A stretch of DNA of 64,000 bases from Streptomyces graminofaciens (GCF_030294945.1 NZ_AP018448.1:7532001-7596000); one strand, 5' to 3'. Numbered from the stretch's first letter, positions 26,313-36,384 are shown. Notes: generated by a model from the letters alone, not told the origin. Numbers and translations are program-made.

Positions 26313-29165
26313 TTGTCCCCGACCAGCGAGACCGCGAATGGCGGCCGCCGACTCGTCATCGTCGAGTCGCCTGCCAAGGCGAAGACGATCAAGGGCTATC
26401 TCGGCCCCGGCTACATCGTCGAGGCGAGCGTGGGGCACATCCGCGACCTTCCCAACGGTGCCGCGGAGGTGCCCGAGCAGTACACCGGCGAGGTGCGCCG
26501 CCTCGGCGTGGACGTCGAGCATGACTTCCAGCCCGTCTATGTGGTCAATGCGGACAAGAAGGCGCAGGTCAAGAAGCTCAAGGACCTGCTGAAGGAATCC
26601 GACGAGCTCTTCCTCGCCACCGATGAGGACCGCGAGGGCGAGGCCATCGCGTGGCACCTCCAGGAGGTCCTCAAGCCCAAGGTCCCGGTCAAGCGGATGG
26701 TCTTCCACGAGATCACCAAGGCCGCGATCCAGGCCGCCGTCGCCAACCCGCGCGAGCTGAACCAGAAGCTGGTCGACGCCCAGGAGACCCGCCGCATCCT
26801 CGACCGCCTCTACGGCTACGAGGTCTCGCCGGTCCTGTGGAAGAAGGTCATGCCGCGGCTGTCGGCGGGCCGCGTCCAGTCCGTCGCGACCCGGCTCGTG
26901 GTCGAGCGGGAGCGCGAGCGCATCGCCTTCCGCTCGGCCGAGTACTGGGACCTGACCGGCACCTTCGGGACCGGCCGCGCCGGTGACGCGTCCGACCCGT
27001 CGTCCCTGGTCGCCCGTCTCCAGTCGGTCGACGGCCGGCGTGTCGCCCAGGGCCGCGACTTCGACTCGCTGGGGCAGCTCAAGGGCGCGAACGTCCTGCA
27101 CCTGGACGAGGCGAACGCCCGCGCGCTGGCCGCCGCCCTGGAGAACACGCGGTTCTCGGTCCGCTCGGTCGAGTCCAAGCCGTACCGCCGCTCGCCGTAC
27201 GCCCCGTTCCGTACGACGACGCTCCAGCAGGAGGCCTCGCGCAAGCTCGGCTTCGGGGCCAAGGCGACGATGCAGGTGGCGCAGAAGCTGTACGAGAACG
27301 GCTTCATCACCTATATGCGTACGGACTCCACGACGCTGAGCGACACCGCCGTGGCCGCCGCCCGCGCCCAGGTCACCCAGCTGTACGGCGCCGACTACCT
27401 GCCGGCGCAGCCGCGTACGTACGCCGGGAAGGTCAAGAACGCGCAGGAGGCGCACGAGGCGATCCGCCCCTCGGGTGATCGTTTCCGCACGCCCGCCGAG
27501 ACGGGTCTGACCGGTGACCAGTTCAAGCTCTACGAGCTGATCTGGAAGCGGACGGTCGCCTCCCAGATGAAGGACGCGACGGGCAACAGCGTGACCGTCA
27601 AGATCGGTGGCACCGCCGCCGACGGCCGGGACGCCGAGTTCAGCGCCTCCGGCAAGACGATCACCTTCCACGGCTTCCTGAAGGCCTACGTCGAGGGCGC
27701 CGACGACCCGAACGCCGAGCTGGACGACCGCGAGCGCCGACTGCCGCAGGTCGCCGAGGGCGACGCGCTCTCGGCCGACGAGATCACGGTCGACGGCCAC
27801 GCCACCAAGCCCCCGGCCCGCTACACCGAGGCGTCGCTGGTCAAGGAGCTCGAAGAGCGCGAGATCGGCCGCCCGTCGACGTACGCGTCGATCATCGGCA
27901 CGATCCTCGACCGTGGCTATGTCTTCAAGAAGGGCACGGCCCTCGTGCCGTCCTTCCTGAGCTTCGCCGTGGTCAACCTCCTGGAGAAGCACTTCGGGCG
28001 GCTCGTCGACTACGACTTCACCGCCAAGATGGAGGACGACCTCGACCGCATCGCGCGCGGCGAGGCCCAGGCGGTGCCGTGGCTGAAGCGGTTCTACTTC
28101 GGCGAGAGCACAGCCCCCGCAGGCACGGCCGCCGAGGCGGGCAACGGCGACGGGGACCACCTCGGTGGTCTGAAGGAGCTGGTGACCGACCTGGGCGCGA
28201 TCGACGCGCGCGAGGTGTCGTCGTTCCCCGTAGGCAACAACATCGTGCTGCGCGTCGGGCGCTACGGCCCCTACATCGAGCGTGGCGAGAAGGACGCCGA
28301 GGGCCACCAGCGGGCGGACGTGCCCGAGGACCTGGCTCCCGACGAGCTGAGCGTCGAGCTGGCCGAGGAACTCCTCGCCAAGCCGAGCGGCGACTTCGAG
28401 CTCGGCGCCGACCCGGCGACGGGCCACCAGATCATCGCCCGCGACGGCCGCTACGGCCCGTACGTCACCGAGGTGCTCCCCGAGGGCACCCCGAAGACCG
28501 GCAAGAACGCCGTGAAGCCGCGTACGGCCTCGCTGTTCAAGTCGATGTCGTTGGACACGGTGACGCTGGCCGACGCGCTGAAGCTGATGTCCCTGCCGCG
28601 GGTCGTCGGCGCCGACGCCGAGGGCCAGGAGATCACCGCGCAGAACGGGCGGTACGGGCCGTATCTGAAGAAGGGCACGGACTCGCGTTCGCTGCAGACC
28701 GAGGACCAGCTCTTCACGATCACGCTCGAAGAGGCGCTGGAGATCTACTCCCAGCCCAAGCAGCGTGGCCGGGCCGCCGCCAAGCCGCCGCTGAAGGAGC
28801 TGGGCGCGGACCCGGTCAGCGCCAAGCCGGTCGTGGTGAAGGACGGCCGCTTCGGCCCGTACGTCACCGACGGCGAGACCAACGCGACGCTGCGGTCCGG
28901 GGACAGCGTGGAGACGATCACGCCGGAGCGCGGGTTCGAGCTGCTCGCGGAGAAGCGGGCGAAGGCTCCTGTCAAGAAGACGGCGAAGAAGGCGCCCGCG
29001 AAGAAGACGGCGACCAAGGCCGTTGCGAAGAAGACCACTGCCGCGAAGAAGACAGCGACTTCCAAGACGGCCGCTGCCGCGAAGAAGACGGCGACCTCCA
29101 AGACGGCTGCGGCGAAGAAGGCCGCGCCCGCCAAGAAGGCTGCGGCGTCAGGGGAAGACGCCTAG
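26313..29165 (+). CDS. topA: DNA topoisomerase I with lysine-rich tail
   Basis: 950 residues, relaxes negative supercoils. TOPRIM domain at the N-terminus (LVIVESPAKAKTI, then ATDEDREGEAIAW). The active-site tyrosine is Tyr334 in FITYMRTDS. There are no zinc fingers, as in other actinobacteria. Repeated RFGPYV/RYGPY C-terminal repeats (four or more) lead into an alternating Lys/Ala tail (KKTAKKAPAKKTATK) that is known to increase processivity in Streptomyces TopA. Start codon is TTG at 26313, the only start that gives the usual SPTSETANGGRRLVIVES N-terminus. The stop codon TAG is also the first part of the MITE-like element. Confidence 0.97.
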   Translation: MSPTSETANGGRRLVIVESPAKAKTIKGYLGPGYIVEASVGHIRDLPNGAAEVPEQYTGEVRRLGVDVEHDFQPVYVVNADKKAQVKKLKDLLKESDELFLATDEDREGEAIAWHLQEVLKPKVPVKRMVFHEITKAAIQAAVANPRELNQKLVDAQETRRILDRLYGYEVSPVLWKKVMPRLSAGRVQSVATRLVVERERERIAFRSAEYWDLTGTFGTGRAGDASDPSSLVARLQSVDGRRVAQGRDFDSLGQLKGANVLHLDEANARALAAALENTRFSVRSVESKPYRRSPYAPFRTTTLQQEASRKLGFGAKATMQVAQKLYENGFITYMRTDSTTLSDTAVAAARAQVTQLYGADYLPAQPRTYAGKVKNAQEAHEAIRPSGDRFRTPAETGLTGDQFKLYELIWKRTVASQMKDATGNSVTVKIGGTAADGRDAEFSASGKTITFHGFLKAYVEGADDPNAELDDRERRLPQVAEGDALSADEITVDGHATKPPARYTEASLVKELEEREIGRPSTYASIIGTILDRGYVFKKGTALVPSFLSFAVVNLLEKHFGRLVDYDFTAKMEDDLDRIARGEAQAVPWLKRFYFGESTAPAGTAAEAGNGDGDHLGGLKELVTDLGAIDAREVSSFPVGNNIVLRVGRYGPYIERGEKDAEGHQRADVPEDLAPDELSVELAEELLAKPSGDFELGADPATGHQIIARDGRYGPYVTEVLPEGTPKTGKNAVKPRTASLFKSMSLDTVTLADALKLMSLPRVVGADAEGQEITAQNGRYGPYLKKGTDSRSLQTEDQLFTITLEEALEIYSQPKQRGRAAAKPPLKELGADPVSAKPVVVKDGRFGPYVTDGETNATLRSGDSVETITPERGFELLAEKRAKAPVKKTAKKAPAKKTATKAVAKKTTAAKKTATSKTAAAAKKTATSKTAAAKKAAPAKKAAASGEDA

Positions 29166-29342
29166 GGCGTGTTTCGAAAGTGGCGTCGTCCGCAAGGACG
29201 GCGGGGCCCGCGGCGTCTGGTGCGGTGCGTCGCAAGGCGGAGGGTCGTCCGCGTACTGGGTGTACGCGGACGATCCCGACAACGCGGCGAGGTGCCGTGC
29301 CAGGCGTCGCGGGGCAGACGGGACTTTCGAAACACGCCCTAG
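29162..29342. mobile_element. 181-bp MITE-like element with perfect 20-bp terminal inverted repeats
   Basis: CTAGGGCGTGTTTCGAAAGT at 29162-29181 recurs as an exact inverted copy at 29323-29342, giving CTAG at both outer ends (possible target duplication or part of the repeat). The inside carries a second strong palindrome around 29250-29275 (GTCCGCGTAC and GTACGCGGAC) so the element folds as one long rod. No coding capacity. Similar short elements ending in GGGCGTGTTTCGAAAGT are known from many Streptomyces chromosomes. It touches the topA stop codon and may work as its transcription terminator. Confidence 0.85.
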
Positions 29343-29553
29343 CAACTCGGGGGTGCGGGTGTTCGCGGCCGCGGATCTCGTGCGGCCGGTCGCGCAGTTC
29401 CTCGCGCCCCTGGAGTGGCTTCCGTTCGTCGAAGTGGCTGGGATCTTCACCCCTGCTTCGCTGAGCGTGTGTCTTTTGCGTGACTTGGTGATGCGGTGTG
29501 CGTGTGTTCGAGCGTCGCTTCGAGGTGTCGGTGCGTGCCGATAGGCTGAAAGC

Positions 29554-32500
29554 ATGACGCCAGCCGAGCAGCCAACGGCCCCTCACACGGCCCCCGACGA
29601 CGCCCTGGTCGCCGACTCCAGGGAGCGCGCCGTGCGGGCCCTGCTGCGCCAGCCGCAGCTGAAACGGCTGTGGAGCGCACAGCTCGTGGGCGGAGTGGGC
29701 GACGTCCTCGCACTGTTCGTGCTGGTCCTCCTCGCCTTCCAGACAGCCATCGCCGAGGGCTCGTTCGGGGGCGGGTACCGGGGCGTGGCCCTCACCGTGG
29801 CCGCCGTGTTCGGTACGCGCGCCCTGGCGACGCTGCTCTTCGGCGCCGTCCTCCTCGGCCCGCTCACCTCGCTGACCTCGCAGGAGGGCCCGCTCGACCG
29901 CCGCTGGACCATGGTCGGCGCGGACGGCCTGCGGGTGCTGCTGCTGATCGTGGCGCCCCTGTGGATCGACTGGACGCCGGACAACGCGCTCGCGCTGCTG
30001 CTGGTGACCGCCTTCGTGGCCGGTGTCGCCGAGCGGTTCTGGACGGTGTGCCGCGAGAGCGCGGCCCCCGCGCTGCTGCCCGCGCCGCCGCTGGAGGGCG
30101 CGACGGTACGGCCGCTGCCGGACCACATGGACGCGCTGCGGCGCCTGGCACTGCGTACGAGTTTCGTGGCGGTGCCCCTCGCGGCCGCCGCGCTCATCAT
30201 CGCCTCGCTCCTCAACAACCTGCTGGGCTCCGGGATCGACTGGTTCGGCCAGCACCAGGCGGCCCTCGCGTCGTACGTCGCCGCCGGGCTCTTCGCGGCC
30301 TCGCTGTCCGTGGTGACGTTCATCGAACTGCCGAAGACGCGCACCCCGCGCGCGCGGTCCCCGCTAGAGGGGCTGCGCCGTCCGAAGACGGGCACCGGCG
30401 TCGACAAGGGCCGTACCGGCGCGATCCTGCTCCTGGTGCTGGCCTGCGGTGCCGTCGCGGGCGCCGTCGCCGCCGCTGCCGCCGTAGCCGTGCTGCACGC
30501 CAAGGACCTGGGCGGCGGCCCGGTGACGTACGGGCTGCTGGTGCTGACGCTGACCGGCGGTGTCGTTGTCGGGATCCGCCGGGCTCAGTCGGTGCTGCCG
30601 TCGCTGTCGCGGCGCCGACTGCTCGCCCTCGCCATCGCGTTCACCGGGGTCGCGCTGCTCGCCGCCGGGCTCGTGCCCGACGTGACGAGCGTGGTGCTGA
30701 TCATGGGGCTGGCCGGCGTCGGCGCCGGGATCGCGGCCAACACCGGCCACGCGCTGCTCGACCAGGAGGCCGAGGACTTCCGGCGCGCGCGTACGACCGA
30801 GCACCTGCAGGCGGTCGTACGGGTGTGCGTGGCGCTGGCGGCGCTCATCGCGCCCCTCGTCGCCGCCGTGATCGGGCCGCACCGGCTGGAGAGCGGCAAG
30901 TTCGTGTTCGCCCACGGGGGCGCCGCCTTCACCCTGATGCTGGTCGGCGCGCTGCTGCTGCCCGTGGCCGCGCTGGTGCTCGCCAAGGTCGACGACCGCT
31001 CCGGGGTGCCGCTGCGAAAGGATCTCCGGGACGCGCTGCTGGGCGGGGACGATCCGGTCCAGGCGCCCGCCGAGTCCGGGTTCTTCATCGCCGTCGAGGG
31101 CGGTGACGGCGCCGGGAAGTCCACCCAGGTCGAGGCGCTCTCCGAGTGGATCCGGGCCAAGGGACACGAGGTCGTGGTGACGCGCGAGCCGGGCGCCACG
31201 CCGGTGGGGAAGCGACTGCGGTCGATCCTGTTGGACGTGTCGAGCGCCGGGCTGTCGCACCGGGCCGAGGCCCTGCTGTACGCGGCGGACCGTGCCGAGC
31301 ACGTGGACACCGTGGTGCGGCCCGCGCTGGAGCGGGGCGCGGTGGTGATCTCGGACCGGTACATCGACTCGTCGGTGGCCTATCAGGGGGCCGGGCGTGA
31401 CCTTTCGCCCACGGAGATCGCCCGTATCTCGCGGTGGGCGACGGATGGGCTGGTGCCGCATCTGACGGTGCTCCTTGACGTGCCGCCGGAGACGGCTCGG
31501 GAGCGGTTCACCGAGGCGCCGGACCGGCTGGAGTCCGAGCCGGCCGAGTTTCACGCGCGCGTGCGGTCCGGTTTCCTGACGCTGGCCGCCGCGGATGCCG
31601 GGCGGTATCTGGTCGTCGACGCCGGACAGGACCCGGAGGCGGTCACGACGGTCATCCGGCACCGGCTCGACGTGGTGCTGCCGCTCTCCGAGGCCGAGGT
31701 GAAGGCGCAGGAGGATGCGCGGCGCAAGGCCGAGGAGGAGGCCCGACGCCGGGCCGAGGAAGAGGCCGCCCGCAAGGCCGAGGAGGAGCGGCTGGAGCGC
31801 GAGCGCCAGGAGCAGCTCGCCCGGCTGCGCGCCGAGGAGGAAGAGCGCAAGCGGCGCGAACTGGAGGAGGCGCAGCGGCGCGAGGCCGAGCGGCAGGCGG
31901 AGGAGGCCCGGCAGCGGGCCGAGGAAGCGCTTCGCCGGGCCGAGGAGGAGCGTGCGCGGCTCATCGCCGAGGAGAAGGCGCGGGCCGCGGAGGAGGAGCG
32001 TCGGCGCGTCGAGGAGGAGCGTCGTAGGGCGGAGGAGGAGCGTCGTCGCGCCGAGGAGGCTCGGCGGCTCGCCGAGGAGGAAGAGCGGCGGCGTGCCGAG
32101 GAGGCTCGGCAGCGTGCCGAGCAGGAGCAGCGGCGGGTTGAGGCGGCTCGGGTGCGGGCCGCTGAGGAGGAGCGGCGGCGGGCCGAGGCCGTGGAGGAGC
32201 AGCGCCTGAAGGCTGAGGCGGACGCGCGGCGGCTGGAGCAGCAGCGGCTTGCGGAGGAGGCGTTGCTGCGGGCTGAGGAGGCGCGGCGCGCGGCTGAGGC
32301 CGGTTCCTCCGGTGCTGGGGCTGGGGCTGGGGCCGGGGCCGATGAGGCGGTGACTGTGCCTACGCCGGTGGTGATGACGAAGCGGCCGGTAGGTCCGGCG
32401 GAGGACGAGACGGCTGTGCTGCCGCCGGTGCGGGACGGTGGGTCGGACTCGGAGACGACCGCGAAGCTGCCGCAGCCGCCGGTGCCCGCCCGGTCCCGGT

Positions 32501-32823
32501 TCGAGGACGAGACCGCTGTGTTGCCGCCAGTGCCCTCGGAAGCGGCCGACGAGACGGCTGTGCTTCCGCCCGTACGGGAGGACCGGGTGCCGCCCGGGTA
32601 CTTCCGGGACGAGCGGCCCACGCCCGCGCCCGACGGGGCGGAGGACCGGACACGTGAGCTGCCTCAGCTGGACGACGACGGGGCGCCACGGCGCCGGCCG
32701 CGGTCCGACTGGGCCGAGGAGACTCCGCTGGACGACCTGCCGAGTCTGGCGGACGAGTTGCTGGGACCGCACGACGACGACTCCGACGAGGGGCGGGGGC
32801 GGGGCTGGCGGCGGCGGGGCTGA
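29554..32823 (+). CDS. tmk: Membrane-anchored thymidylate kinase fusion
   Basis: 1089 residues in four parts. Residues ~45-490 form an MFS-like membrane domain (about 12 helices). Residues ~509-710 are dTMP kinase: FIAVEGGDGAGKST P-loop, the TREPGAT DR-type motif, and ISDRYIDSSVAYQG; it makes dTDP. Residues ~712-925 form a long charged coiled coil (RRKAEEEARRRAEEE repeats). The tail holds three DETAVLPPV motifs and one related SETTAKLPQP. The fusion is standard in Streptomyces. The tail motifs resemble actinobacterial Ser/Thr kinase sites, and a kinase gene lies 4 kb upstream. ATG at 29554 follows AGGCTGAAAG. Confidence 0.92.
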   Translation: MTPAEQPTAPHTAPDDALVADSRERAVRALLRQPQLKRLWSAQLVGGVGDVLALFVLVLLAFQTAIAEGSFGGGYRGVALTVAAVFGTRALATLLFGAVLLGPLTSLTSQEGPLDRRWTMVGADGLRVLLLIVAPLWIDWTPDNALALLLVTAFVAGVAERFWTVCRESAAPALLPAPPLEGATVRPLPDHMDALRRLALRTSFVAVPLAAAALIIASLLNNLLGSGIDWFGQHQAALASYVAAGLFAASLSVVTFIELPKTRTPRARSPLEGLRRPKTGTGVDKGRTGAILLLVLACGAVAGAVAAAAAVAVLHAKDLGGGPVTYGLLVLTLTGGVVVGIRRAQSVLPSLSRRRLLALAIAFTGVALLAAGLVPDVTSVVLIMGLAGVGAGIAANTGHALLDQEAEDFRRARTTEHLQAVVRVCVALAALIAPLVAAVIGPHRLESGKFVFAHGGAAFTLMLVGALLLPVAALVLAKVDDRSGVPLRKDLRDALLGGDDPVQAPAESGFFIAVEGGDGAGKSTQVEALSEWIRAKGHEVVVTREPGATPVGKRLRSILLDVSSAGLSHRAEALLYAADRAEHVDTVVRPALERGAVVISDRYIDSSVAYQGAGRDLSPTEIARISRWATDGLVPHLTVLLDVPPETARERFTEAPDRLESEPAEFHARVRSGFLTLAAADAGRYLVVDAGQDPEAVTTVIRHRLDVVLPLSEAEVKAQEDARRKAEEEARRRAEEEAARKAEEERLERERQEQLARLRAEEEERKRRELEEAQRREAERQAEEARQRAEEALRRAEEERARLIAEEKARAAEEERRRVEEERRRAEEERRRAEEARRLAEEEERRRAEEARQRAEQEQRRVEAARVRAAEEERRRAEAVEEQRLKAEADARRLEQQRLAEEALLRAEEARRAAEAGSSGAGAGAGAGADEAVTVPTPVVMTKRPVGPAEDETAVLPPVRDGGSDSETTAKLPQPPVPARSRFEDETAVLPPVPSEAADETAVLPPVREDRVPPGYFRDERPTPAPDGAEDRTRELPQLDDDGAPRRRPRSDWAEETPLDDLPSLADELLGPHDDDSDEGRGRGWRRRG

Positions 32824-33239
32824 GTCCCTCGTTGGGGGGTGGCTCGCCCGCGCGGCCGTACGGGGTCGGGGCGCGCCTCGGTATCCGTCCTCGGTCCGGC
32901 GCGGAATCGGTCTGCTGCTGAAAGCCCGACTGGTTGCCGCGTGGGCCGCTGCCGGCGGACACCCCCGGCATCCTCCCTTCCGTGCGTACTCGGCTGACTC
33001 ACCGTTCTGGCTGCGGGCAGTCGTGCCGCCGGCGCGGCGTGGCACGGGTGGGTGGGCGCAGCGGCACGCCGTTGGCGCCGGGCCGCGCGACCTGCCCCCG
33101 CCCAGCAGTAGTGCAGGGGCCGATGTGTGAAGGCGGACGGCGGCGATGTGCACAGCTGCTTCGCTCGCGGGGCCCGTTGTCAGTGGGGTCACGCACAATG
33201 GGCGCGGAGAGGTGAAATGGGACGGAAAGGTGGTGGCCC
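32824..33239. other. Non-coding gap tmk-holB
   Basis: 416 bp with no ORF that shows Streptomyces codon bias in the right frame, no clear hairpin terminator and no RNA gene recognised. A GGAAAGG ribosome site for holB lies at its right end. Confidence 0.5.
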
Positions 33240-34445
33240 GTGACGGTGTGGGACGACCTGGTCGGGCAGGAGATGCTGAGCGCGCAGCTGGACGCCGCCG
33301 CGCGGGACGCCGATGCCATCGTCACCGCGGCCGCGACCGGGGCGCCGCCTCCCGAGGCGTCGAAGATGACGCATGCCTGGTTGTTCACGGGACCGCCGGG
33401 GGCCGGGCGGAACACGGCGGCGCGGGCGTTCGCGGCGGCGCTGCAGTGCGTGAGTCCGGACCGTGCGCTCGGCGGGGGCCCGGGGTGCGGGTTCTGCGAC
33501 GGGTGTCATACGGCGCTGGTGGGCACCCACGCCGACGTCACGACCGTCGCGGCCGTGGGCACGCAGATCCTCGCCGAGGACATGCGGGACACCGTCCGCA
33601 AGTCGTACACCTCGCCGGCGATCGGGCGCTGGCAGATCATCCTCGTCGAGGACGCCGAGCGGCTGAACGAGAAGTCGGCGAACGCGGTGCTGAAGGCGGT
33701 CGAGGAGCCCGCTCCCCGTACGGTCTGGTTGCTGTGCGCGCCGTCGCTGGAGGATGTGCTGCCGACCATTCGCTCGCGGTGCCGGCATGTCGGGCTGCTC
33801 ACGCCCGCGGTGGACGCGGTCGCCGACATGCTCGTACGGCGTGAGGGGATCGAGCCGCAGGCCGCGGCCATGGCGGCGCGGGCCACTCAGGGGCACATCG
33901 AGCGGGCCCGGCGGCTGGCCACCGACCCGCGGGCGCGGGAGCGGCGAGCCGCCGTGCTGAAGCTGCCGTTGCGGGTCGAGGACGTCGGCGGATGCCTCAA
34001 GGCCGCGCAGGAGCTGGTGGACGCGGCGTCCGAGGCGTCCAAGCAGCTCGCCGAGGAGGTCGACACCAAGGAGACCGAGGAGCTGAAGGCTGCGCTCGGC
34101 GCGGTGCAGGGCGGGCGTATGCCGCGCGGTACGGCGGGTGTGATGAAGGACCTGGAGGACAAGCAGAAGCGGCGCAGAACGCGCGCGCAGCGCGACAGCC
34201 TGGACCTGGCTCTGAGCGAGCTGACGGGTTTCTACCGCGATGTGCTCGTCATCCAGCTCGGGTCCCGGGTCGCCATCGCCAACACCGAGGTGCAGGACGC
34301 CCTGGAGCGGGTCGCGCGCGGTACGACGCCGGAGGCGACGCTACGGCGGATCGACGCGGTCGGCGCGTGCCGGGAGGCCCTCGACCGCAATGTGGCCCCG
34401 CTGCTGGCGGTGGAGGCGATGACGATGGCGCTGCGGGCGGGATGA
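33240..34445 (+). CDS. holB: DNA polymerase III delta' subunit
   Basis: 401 residues. Clamp-loader fold: VWDDLVGQEML, a modified P-loop GPPGAGRNTAARAFA in which the usual Lys is Arg (delta' does not hydrolyse ATP), the zinc module CVSPDRA..CGFCDGC, VEDAERLNEKSANAVLKAVEEP and IRSRCRH (sensor/arginine finger SRC motif). The GTG at 33240 gives the usual TVWDDLVGQ start. It lies downstream of tmk, as in most bacteria. Confidence 0.95.
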   Translation: MTVWDDLVGQEMLSAQLDAAARDADAIVTAAATGAPPPEASKMTHAWLFTGPPGAGRNTAARAFAAALQCVSPDRALGGGPGCGFCDGCHTALVGTHADVTTVAAVGTQILAEDMRDTVRKSYTSPAIGRWQIILVEDAERLNEKSANAVLKAVEEPAPRTVWLLCAPSLEDVLPTIRSRCRHVGLLTPAVDAVADMLVRREGIEPQAAAMAARATQGHIERARRLATDPRARERRAAVLKLPLRVEDVGGCLKAAQELVDAASEASKQLAEEVDTKETEELKAALGAVQGGRMPRGTAGVMKDLEDKQKRRRTRAQRDSLDLALSELTGFYRDVLVIQLGSRVAIANTEVQDALERVARGTTPEATLRRIDAVGACREALDRNVAPLLAVEAMTMALRAG

Positions 34446-34573
34446 GTCGTGGCCGCGAGCCTCCGTCCGGCGTCGGCGACCGCGAGGCTGTCGGCGGGTT
34501 GACGGCGTCACTCGTACGAGGAGCGGGCGTTGCTGTTGGTGACCATGGCGTCGCTGATGGTTACTCTCGCGAG

Positions 34574-36169
34574 ATGCACATCAGGCGTACTCCTCGGCCG
34601 GATCGGTCCCTGCGTCGTACCGGCGGCGCGTTGTTCGCCGTCGCCGCCCTTCTCGTCTCGGCCTGTTCCTCGGGCGGTTCGAGTTCGGCGGCGACCGCGG
34701 ACGCGGCGGGCACGGTGGCGCTGGGCGCGCTGCCCCGCTCGACCCCGTCGACGCTGGCCCCGTACTACGAACAGAACCTGAGCTGGCGCGACTGCGCCAA
34801 CGCCCCAGGTTTCCAATGCGCCACGATGAAGGCGCCCCTCGACTACGCGAAGCCGGCCGACGGCGACATCAAGCTGGCCGTCTCGCGCAGAAAGGCCTCC
34901 GGCCCCGGCGAGCGCCTCGGCTCGCTGCTGGTCAACCCGGGCGGCCCGGGTGGCTCGGCGGTCGGCTACCTCCACGGGTACGCGGGCATCGCCTACCCGT
35001 CACAGATCCGCGCCCGCTACGACATGGTTGCCGTCGACCCGCGCGGCGCCGCCGGCAGCGAGCCGGTGGAATGCCTCACCGGCCGCCAGATGGACACGTT
35101 CACGCAGACCGACCTCACACCCGACGACCAGGGGGAGAAGGCACAGGTCGTCGCCGCGTTCAAGAAGTTCGCGGAGGGGTGCGGGCAGCGGTATCCGAAG
35201 CTGCTGCGGCACATCTCCACGGTCGAGGCCGCCCGCGACATGGACGTCCTGCGCGCGGTGCTGGGCGACAAGAAGCTGACGTACGTGGGCGCGTCGTACG
35301 GGACGTTCCTCGGTGCGACGTACGCCGGGCTGTTCCCCGACCGTGTGGGCCGACTGGTCCTGGACGGCGCGCTCGACCCGACGCTGTCCGCCCGCAAGCT
35401 CAACGAGGAGCAGACGGCGGGCTTCGAGACGGCCTTCCGGTCCTTCGCGAAGGACTGCGTGAGCCAGAGGGACTGCCCGTTGGGGCGCACGACGGCACAG
35501 GTCGGCGAGAACCTGAAGGCCCTGTTCGAACGGTTGGACTCGCAGCCGCTCGTGACCGGCGACACGGATGGCCGCCAACTGGGCGAATCCCTCGCCACCA
35601 CGGGCGTGATCGCCGCGATGTACGACGAGGGTTCCTGGCCCCGGCTGCGCCAGGCCCTCACCGATGCGATCCGCGAAGAGGACGGCACCGGCCTGCTCGC
35701 CTTCGCGGACGGCTACTACGAGCGCGACGCGAGCGGCACCTACTCGAACCTGATGTACGCCAACGCCGCCGTGAACTGCCTCGACCTGCCCGCGGCCTTC
35801 GCGACCTCCGACCAGGCCGAGGCTGCCGTCCCCGACTTCGAGAAGGCATCGCCCGTCTTCGGCCGTGCCCTCGCCTGGGCCTCCCTGAACTGCGCGTACT
35901 GGCCGGTCGCGCCGACGGGCAAGCCGCAGCGCATCGAGGCGAAGGGCGCCGCGCCGATCGTCGTGGTCGGCACCACCCGGGACCCGGCGACTCCCTACCA
36001 CTGGGCCCGCGCCCTAGCCTCCCAGCTCTCCTCCGCCCGCCTCCTCACCTACGAGGGCGACGGACACACGGCGTACGGCCGCGGCAGCGAGTGCATCGAC
36101 GCGACGATCAACGCGTACCTGCTGCGCGGCACTCCGCCGGTCGAAGGGAAGCGCTGCTCACAGCCGTGA
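34574..36169 (+). CDS. Secreted alpha/beta-hydrolase, tripeptidyl aminopeptidase-like lipoprotein
   Basis: 531 residues from ATG at 34574. Signal: RRTGGALFAVAALLVSAC with lipobox VSAC, then a Ser/Ala-rich linker. The catalytic serine is in YVGASYGTFLGATYAGLFP (GxSxG). The C-terminal TAP-like domain brings Asp (VVGTTRDPATPYHWA) and His (YEGDGHTAYG). The family includes Streptomyces SlpD/SlpE and tripeptidyl aminopeptidases that clip exported proteins. Four Cys residues in DCANAPGFQC and CVSQRDC likely form disulfides. The longer open frame upstream overlaps holB and is not coding. Confidence 0.93.
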   Translation: MHIRRTPRPDRSLRRTGGALFAVAALLVSACSSGGSSSAATADAAGTVALGALPRSTPSTLAPYYEQNLSWRDCANAPGFQCATMKAPLDYAKPADGDIKLAVSRRKASGPGERLGSLLVNPGGPGGSAVGYLHGYAGIAYPSQIRARYDMVAVDPRGAAGSEPVECLTGRQMDTFTQTDLTPDDQGEKAQVVAAFKKFAEGCGQRYPKLLRHISTVEAARDMDVLRAVLGDKKLTYVGASYGTFLGATYAGLFPDRVGRLVLDGALDPTLSARKLNEEQTAGFETAFRSFAKDCVSQRDCPLGRTTAQVGENLKALFERLDSQPLVTGDTDGRQLGESLATTGVIAAMYDEGSWPRLRQALTDAIREEDGTGLLAFADGYYERDASGTYSNLMYANAAVNCLDLPAAFATSDQAEAAVPDFEKASPVFGRALAWASLNCAYWPVAPTGKPQRIEAKGAAPIVVVGTTRDPATPYHWARALASQLSSARLLTYEGDGHTAYGRGSECIDATINAYLLRGTPPVEGKRCSQP

Positions 36170-36302
36170 GCACCGTCTCGGCCGACGGTTCGCCGACCCG
36201 CCTCCGGGGCCCCTTCGGGGCGCCCCGGGGGTTGGTTCGGAGCACTCCGGAAACTGTGTAGACTTACCGACGTTGCTGATCGCACCATGGTGCAGACAGC
36301 GC

Positions 36303-36376
36303 GCCGCCTTAGCTCAGATGGCCAGAGCAACGCACTCGTAATGCGTAGGTCTCGGGTTCGAATCCCGAAGGCGGCT
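36303..36376 (+). tRNA. tRNA-Thr (anticodon CGT)
   Basis: 74 nt cloverleaf: acceptor GCCGCCT pairs with AGGCGGC (36369-36375) plus discriminator T; D arm GCTC/GAGC; anticodon stem ACGCA/TGCGT around loop CTCGTAA with CGT at 36337-36339; T arm with GGTTCGAATCC. CCA is not encoded. It marks the boundary between conserved core and accessory DNA. Confidence 0.97.
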
Positions 36377-36384
36377 CCGAAGAG

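Noticed and set aside
33077..33199. holB promoter with TTGTCA and CACAAT
   Set aside because: The spacing between the hexamers is only 11 bp, too short for a sigma-70-type promoter.
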